NCBI RefSeq assembly: GCF_001429395.1
Contig: NZ_LMJT01000023.1
Coordinates: forward strand, 17,631-81,630
Direction of reading: 5' to 3'
Source: Allobosea sp. Root381
GTDB lineage: Bacteria > Pseudomonadota > Alphaproteobacteria > Rhizobiales > Beijerinckiaceae
DNA length: 64,000 bases
Positions 60,075-64,000 of this stretch are shown piece after piece. How positions within the stretch are numbered: the stretch's first letter is position 1; each line of letters opens with the position of its first letter. Under the pieces are notes generated by a model, which saw only the letters and a program-made list of their open reading frames with translations, ran no database searches and was not told the origin of the DNA. The position numbers were made by a program, and so were the translations under genes.

Positions 60075-61076
60075 CTACTCGGCGGCCTCCGCGGCCGGGT
60101 CATGCAACTGCGCCGCGCCGCCCGCGACCATTTGCTCGATCCAGCGATAGGTCGGCACGATGCCGTCCTTCAGCATGATATGAGGCTCCCAATCGAGGAC
60201 GCTGCGCAGCCGGGAATTGTCGCTGTTGCGCCCGCGCACGCCCTGCGGGCGGGAGGTGTCGTGGCGCTTGATCACGGTCTTGCCCGCGGTCATGGCGACG
60301 AGGTCGACGAGTTCGTCGATCGTGACGAGCTCGTCCGTTCCCAGGTTCAGGGGCCGGTCATAGTCCGACTGCATGATCCGGTAGATTCCTTCGACGCAGT
60401 CGTCGACATGCATGAAGGAGCGGGTCTGCTGGCCGTCGCCCCAGATCTCGATGGTGCCGCCATCGGCGATCTCCGCGACCTTGCGGCTGATCGCGGCCGG
60501 CGCCTTCTCGCGGCCGCCGGAATAGGTGCCCAGCGGCCCGTAGACGTTGTGGAAGCGTACCGTTCGGGTCGGGAAGCCCCAATCCTCGGTGAAGTACTGG
60601 CAGAGCTTCTCCATGTAGAGCTTCTCGAGCCCGTAGCCTTCCTCGGGATCGGCCGGGAAGGCGTCGTCCTCGCGCAGCGGGGTGACGTCGGGCTTGGTCT
60701 GCAGATATTGCGGGTAGATGCAGGCGGAGGACGAGTAGAGGAAGCGCTTCACGCCGGCCTCGCGCGCCGCCTTGAGCATGTGCACGTTGATCAGCGTGTT
60801 GTGCAGCGAGATCGCGGCATGGGAGGAGGTGATGTAGCCGATGCCGCCCATATCCGCCGCGAGGTGATAGACCTCGTCGACGCCGGCGGTGGCGATGGCG
60901 CAGTTCTTCTCCACACGCAGGTCGAGCAGCCGGAAATCATGGGCTGCCGTCGGCGCGTATTCCGGCGCCTTGATGTCGACCCCGCGGACCCGCAGTCCCT
61001 TGCGGACAAGATAATCGACAAGATGGTGACCGATGAAGCCTCCGGCTCCGGTGACGAGAACAGTCTTCTCGGACAT
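60075..61076 (-). CDS. GDP-mannose 3,5-epimerase-like NAD-dependent epimerase
   Basis: 333 residues of the extended SDR class: VTGAGGFIGHHL (8-19), SSSACIYPQY with the catalytic Ser/Cys, and YGLEKLYMEK. It follows plant GDP-mannose 3,5-epimerase closely in VYHLAADMGGIGYI, RFHNVYGPLGTYSGGREKAPAA, EIWGDGQQTRSFMHVDDCVEG and GVRGRNSDNSRL. The expected reaction converts GDP-mannose to GDP-L-galactose and/or GDP-L-gulose. Cys in SACIYP and Lys in EKLYMEK support double epimerisation. It is 62 bp downstream of the WecB/TagA gene. Confidence 0.85.
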   Translation of the reverse strand: MSEKTVLVTGAGGFIGHHLVDYLVRKGLRVRGVDIKAPEYAPTAAHDFRLLDLRVEKNCAIATAGVDEVYHLAADMGGIGYITSSHAAISLHNTLINVHMLKAAREAGVKRFLYSSSACIYPQYLQTKPDVTPLREDDAFPADPEEGYGLEKLYMEKLCQYFTEDWGFPTRTVRFHNVYGPLGTYSGGREKAPAAISRKVAEIADGGTIEIWGDGQQTRSFMHVDDCVEGIYRIMQSDYDRPLNLGTDELVTIDELVDLVAMTAGKTVIKRHDTSRPQGVRGRNSDNSRLRSVLDWEPHIMLKDGIVPTYRWIEQMVAGGAAQLHDPAAEAAE

Positions 61077-61138
61077 CTACCCCTCCATGATGCTTGAACT
61101 GAAGCGGCCTTCCGGCCGTGTGGCGGTCATCGTTCGGT

Positions 61139-61966
61139 TCACCTCGCCAGTGGCTGGCGAACCCGCTGGGCAGCCCGGTCCCGAGCCACCGAAGCGGAGC
61201 GTCGGGCGAGCTGGAAGCATGCCGCGACGAGGAAACCGGGCACGATCCAGGCGTAGCGGCGAAACAGCCGGCGGGGCTCCCGGCTCAGCCGGAACAGCCA
61301 TTCCAGGCCGTTGCGTTGCATCCAGGGCGGCGCCTGGGCCTTTCTGCCGACCAGGGTATCGAAGGCTGCGCCGACGCCGATCATCACCGGTGCGTCGATG
61401 CGCCCGATATGGCTCGCCATCCAGTATTCCTGCTTGGGTGTGCTCAGGCCGACCCAGACGATGTCGGGCCGCGCCGCGTTGATCTGCTCGACGATGCCGG
61501 CGTCCTCCTCGCCGGTCAGGGCCCTGAACGGCGGGCTGAGCGTGCCGGCGACCACGAGGCCCGGATGGGCCTGCGTAAGGGCAGCCGCCACCCGGTCGCC
61601 GACGCCCATGGCGCCGCCGTAATAGAATTGGCGCCAGCCGCGCCGCGCCGAGAGCTCGCTGAGTGCGCGCATCAGGTCCGGGCCATAGACGCGTCCGGTC
61701 TGCGGATGACCCAGCAACCGCGACATCCAGACGAGCGGCATGCCATGCGGCGTCACCATGCCGGCCTGGTTGTGGACCGCCCGCAAGGTCTCGTCGCGCT
61801 GGCTTTCCATGATGCCATGCGCACCGGTGGCGCAGACATAATGCCGCCTGCCGCCGGTGACCCATGTTTCGATCGTGCCAAGCGCCTGGTCCATGTCGAT
61901 CGCGCTGACCTGAACGCCGAGGACGTCGATGCGTGCGGCTTCTTTATGGGGGCGCTCGATGTTCAT
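61139..61966 (-). CDS. WecB/TagA/CpsF-family glycosyltransferase
   Basis: 275 residues. Family (GT26) motifs: [90 protein letters not shown] and [20 protein letters not shown]. It transfers a HexNAc-type or related sugar to a lipid-linked intermediate. It overlaps uxs by 4 bp (ATGA). Confidence 0.93.
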   Translation of the reverse strand: MNIERPHKEAARIDVLGVQVSAIDMDQALGTIETWVTGGRRHYVCATGAHGIMESQRDETLRAVHNQAGMVTPHGMPLVWMSRLLGHPQTGRVYGPDLMRALSELSARRGWRQFYYGGAMGVGDRVAAALTQAHPGLVVAGTLSPPFRALTGEEDAGIVEQINAARPDIVWVGLSTPKQEYWMASHIGRIDAPVMIGVGAAFDTLVGRKAQAPPWMQRNGLEWLFRLSREPRRLFRRYAWIVPGFLVAACFQLARRSASVARDRAAQRVRQPLAR

Positions 61967-62943
61967 GCGACGGCCCTTGCTTCCAACGGCACCGGCTGGG
62001 GATCGGCCTCGCGGAGCAGTTCGTCGAAATAGGCGATCGTGCGCGAGAGACCATCCGTCAGATCGACGCGCGGCTGCCAGCGAAGGAGCGTCGTCGCGCG
62101 CTCGATGTCCGGGCAGCGCTGGCGCGGATCGTCCTGCGGCAGCGGGTGGTAGACGATCGCCGAGCGCGAGCCCGTCAGATCGATGATCGTTTCGGCGAGC
62201 TGGCGAACGCTGATTTCATTCGGATTGCCGAGGTTGACCGCGCCGGCGACCGTGCCCGGCACGTTCATGAACTTGACGACGCCTTCGACGAGGTCGTCGA
62301 CATAGCAGAAGGAGCGCGTCTGGCTGCCATTGCCATAGAGGGTGATCGGCTCGTTGCGCAGCGCCTGGACGATGAAGTTGGAGACCACCCGCCCATCCTC
62401 AGGGTGCATGCGCGGGCCGTATGTGTTGAAGATGCGCACGACGCGGATGTCGATGCCGTGCTGACGCTGGTAGTCGTAGAACAGGGTTTCGGCGCAGCGC
62501 TTGCCCTCGTCATAGCAGGCGCGCGGGCCGTTGATGTTGACCATGCCGCGATAGTCTTCACGTTGCGGATGAACCTCGGGATCTCCGTAGACCTCGCTGG
62601 TCGATGCCTGGAGGATGCGCGCGCGCAGGCGCTTGGCCAGTCCGAGCATGTTGATGGCGCCGATGACGCTGGTCTTCGTGGTCTGGACCGGATCGTGCTG
62701 GTAGTGCACCGGCGATGCGGGGCAGGCGAGGTTGTAGATCTCGTCCACCTCGACATAGAGCGGAAACGTGATGTCGTGCCTGACGACTTCGAAGCGTGGG
62801 TTCGCCAGCAAATGTGCGATGTTGGCGCGCGATCCCGTGAAATAGTTATCGAGGCAGAGAACCTCGTCGCCGCCGTCGAGTAATTTCTTGCAAAGGTGAG
62901 ATCCAACAAAGCCTGCGCCCCCAGTCACCAGAACTCTTTTCAT
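61963..62943 (-). CDS. uxs: UDP-glucuronate decarboxylase (UDP-xylose synthase)
   Basis: 326 residues from [16 protein letters not shown] at 62943; an ATG at 62970 lacks a ribosome site and lies in the AT-rich region. UXS signatures: [76 protein letters not shown] and [19 protein letters not shown]. It makes UDP-xylose from UDP-glucuronate with enzyme-bound NAD. First gene of the five-gene minus-strand exopolysaccharide operon. Confidence 0.93.
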   Translation of the reverse strand: MKRVLVTGGAGFVGSHLCKKLLDGGDEVLCLDNYFTGSRANIAHLLANPRFEVVRHDITFPLYVEVDEIYNLACPASPVHYQHDPVQTTKTSVIGAINMLGLAKRLRARILQASTSEVYGDPEVHPQREDYRGMVNINGPRACYDEGKRCAETLFYDYQRQHGIDIRVVRIFNTYGPRMHPEDGRVVSNFIVQALRNEPITLYGNGSQTRSFCYVDDLVEGVVKFMNVPGTVAGAVNLGNPNEISVRQLAETIIDLTGSRSAIVYHPLPQDDPRQRCPDIERATTLLRWQPRVDLTDGLSRTIAYFDELLREADPQPVPLEARAVA

Positions 62944-63473
62944 GTTCTCGCGCTCCCAGCGATCTGTCATTTTATTTAGAAGCTATTTTTTTATTAGTTT
63001 TAAAATCTTTTTGAGATTTGACTCTTATTAAATATTGATTCTCTTTTTAGAAGGCCGCCTTCTTTGAGGTCTCGCCCCTTTCTGTTAACTCATCGTTTAC
63101 TTGAAGGCGCTTGCTGGCAATTGGCGCTTTCGAGGCACCGCTCCAATCTGAGGCCGCTTTTGGGGGTACTCCGTCGCAACGTGGCGGTGAGCGCCGTCTC
63201 GCGCTCCGGACGGCCGGCTCAGCCAAAGCCTCGCCGGGCCCTCCCGCAGGTCCTCGATCCACCGGAATGCGGCCCTGGCGGCAGCCGGTGCCGGCCCTGC
63301 GCCCGCCGCCATGCGGCCGGACCGCGGGGGGGCGGCTCTCGGGAGTAGCCCCATCGCGCTCGCAACCTGCCCCTAAGAGCGCACGGCAAGGCGACGGCCT
63401 GCTCTAGGCTCTCGGCATGTCCTCTCGCCACGTCCATGCCGGGTGGGAGGTCCTGTTTTCGGGGAGACCTCGA
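62944..63473. promoter_or_regulatory. AT-rich divergent promoter island of the exopolysaccharide locus
   Basis: Positions 62966-63050 are strikingly AT-rich (tattttttattagttttaaa, attaaatattgattc) within a GC-rich genome. The rest up to 63473 returns to high GC and has no supported gene. It separates the divergent uxs operon and export gene. AT-rich stretches with T-A steps are what MucR/Ros-type regulators bind in this bacterial group; that link is an inference. Confidence 0.55.
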
Positions 63474-64000
63474 TGAGACGAAGCGTTGTGTCGGCCGGCA
63501 TCAGCATCATTCGCGCCGACGTTCCCGTCCGGGCCGAAGGAGGGCTCCCGCGTACGGTCGTGCGGCTGATGCGCCTGGTAGTCCTTGCGGCCCTGGCGGC
63601 CGTTCTCCTGATCCCCGCCTTCAAGGTGGCCGCCAACGATCCGCCGGCTTATCGAGTCGCGCCCGGCGATCGCCTCGGAATCGTCGTCTTCGGCCAGACC
63701 GAGCTGTCGGGCGAGTGGATCGTCGACGGTACGCACAGCGTGACCATGCCGCTGATCGGCGCGGTCCCGGTCCGCGGCCTCGGCATCCGGGAGATCGAGC
63801 AGAGTATCGCCCAGCGCCTCGCCCAGGGCTTCGTGCAGAAGCCCATCGTCTCGGTGCGGCTCGCCGAGGCCCGGCCGATCTATGTCGTCGGGGACGTCAA
63901 GACGCCGGGCAGCCATCCCTATCGCTATGGGATCTCTGTGATGGCCGCCGTCGCGCTGTCGGGGGGATTCACCCTGACCGAAGAGCGCGCCCAGGCGGTG
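63474..64000 (+). CDS. Polysaccharide export outer-membrane protein, Wza/ExoF type (5' part)
   Basis: Open from the ATG at 63474 (GGGGAGA upstream) to the window edge, 175 codons. A hydrophobic segment at about 34-50 (LVVLAALAAVLLIPAF) is followed by the Poly_export domain: YRVAPGDRLGIVVFGQTELSGEWIVDG, VTMPLIGAVPVRGLGIREIEQSIAQRL and the start of an SLBB-like segment (PIYVVGDVKTPGSHPY). It should form the export channel or periplasmic part for the polymer made by the neighbouring genes. The tail after about residue 175 is unknown. Confidence 0.88.

Overview
The window is GC-rich and densely coded. It most likely comes from an alphaproteobacterium of the Hyphomicrobiales, and a Bosea-like genome would fit. 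This is an inference from gene style: a PaoABC-type periplasmic aldehyde oxidase, TRAP and dipeptide ABC transporters, PhyR/sigma-EcfG-type promoters, a PhnA-like membrane protein with a 24-residue companion, and an IS5-type remnant. No rRNA, tRNA or CRISPR array was seen.

Layout. 1-6862 (minus): the 5' part of a giant autotransporter adhesin, with a signal peptide, a PGRS-like Gly-rich head and 92-codon beta-strand modules. 7377-11170 (minus): paoABC. 11476-14619: SDR/GlcG-like/SDR operon with a divergent LysR gene. 14815-14919: integrase scrap. 15098-16230 (plus): Tat-exported dioxygenase-like protein plus ferric-reductase-like membrane cytochrome. 16509-19303 (minus): MarR regulator with a Cys cluster, a secreted protein, a thioredoxin-fold peroxiredoxin and a class I amidotransferase, preceded by a perfect 6+6 operator palindrome. 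19422-24244: TRAP transporter plus SDR, with a divergent GntR-type regulator that has two winged helices. 24363-31662: dipeptide-type ABC transporter plus N-formylglutamate amidohydrolase, with a divergent LacI regulator and two phased operators.

31.7-48.7 kb holds a hidden regulon. Six exact GGAAC-N17-GTT elements and one near match, the signature of the general-stress sigma factor EcfG, lie in front of a hypothetical gene, a YihY/BrkB protein, an MFS transporter, a PhnA-like operon and several miniproteins of 24-68 residues. The same stretch contains an MlaD protein, a LysR-linked RND efflux operon with a catalytically dead alpha/beta-hydrolase, a hemolysin III protein, and debris: the fbp tail, a VapC fragment and an IS5-family fragment.

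49.4-54.3 kb: SbcD/SbcC-like nuclease-ATPase pair and RsgA. 54.5-64.0 kb: exopolysaccharide locus with an O-antigen-ligase/polymerase-type protein, a parallel beta-helix protein, an acyltransferase, a polyprenyl-phosphate sugar transferase, a GDP-mannose 3,5-epimerase-like enzyme, a WecB/TagA glycosyltransferase, a UDP-xylose synthase and the start of a Wza/ExoF-type export protein. An AT-rich divergent promoter island lies inside it. The sugar enzymes predict a polymer containing xylose and L-galactose- or L-gulose-type residues.

A 41-bp repeat family with constant unit length is scattered through five intergenic gaps, all in the same orientation.
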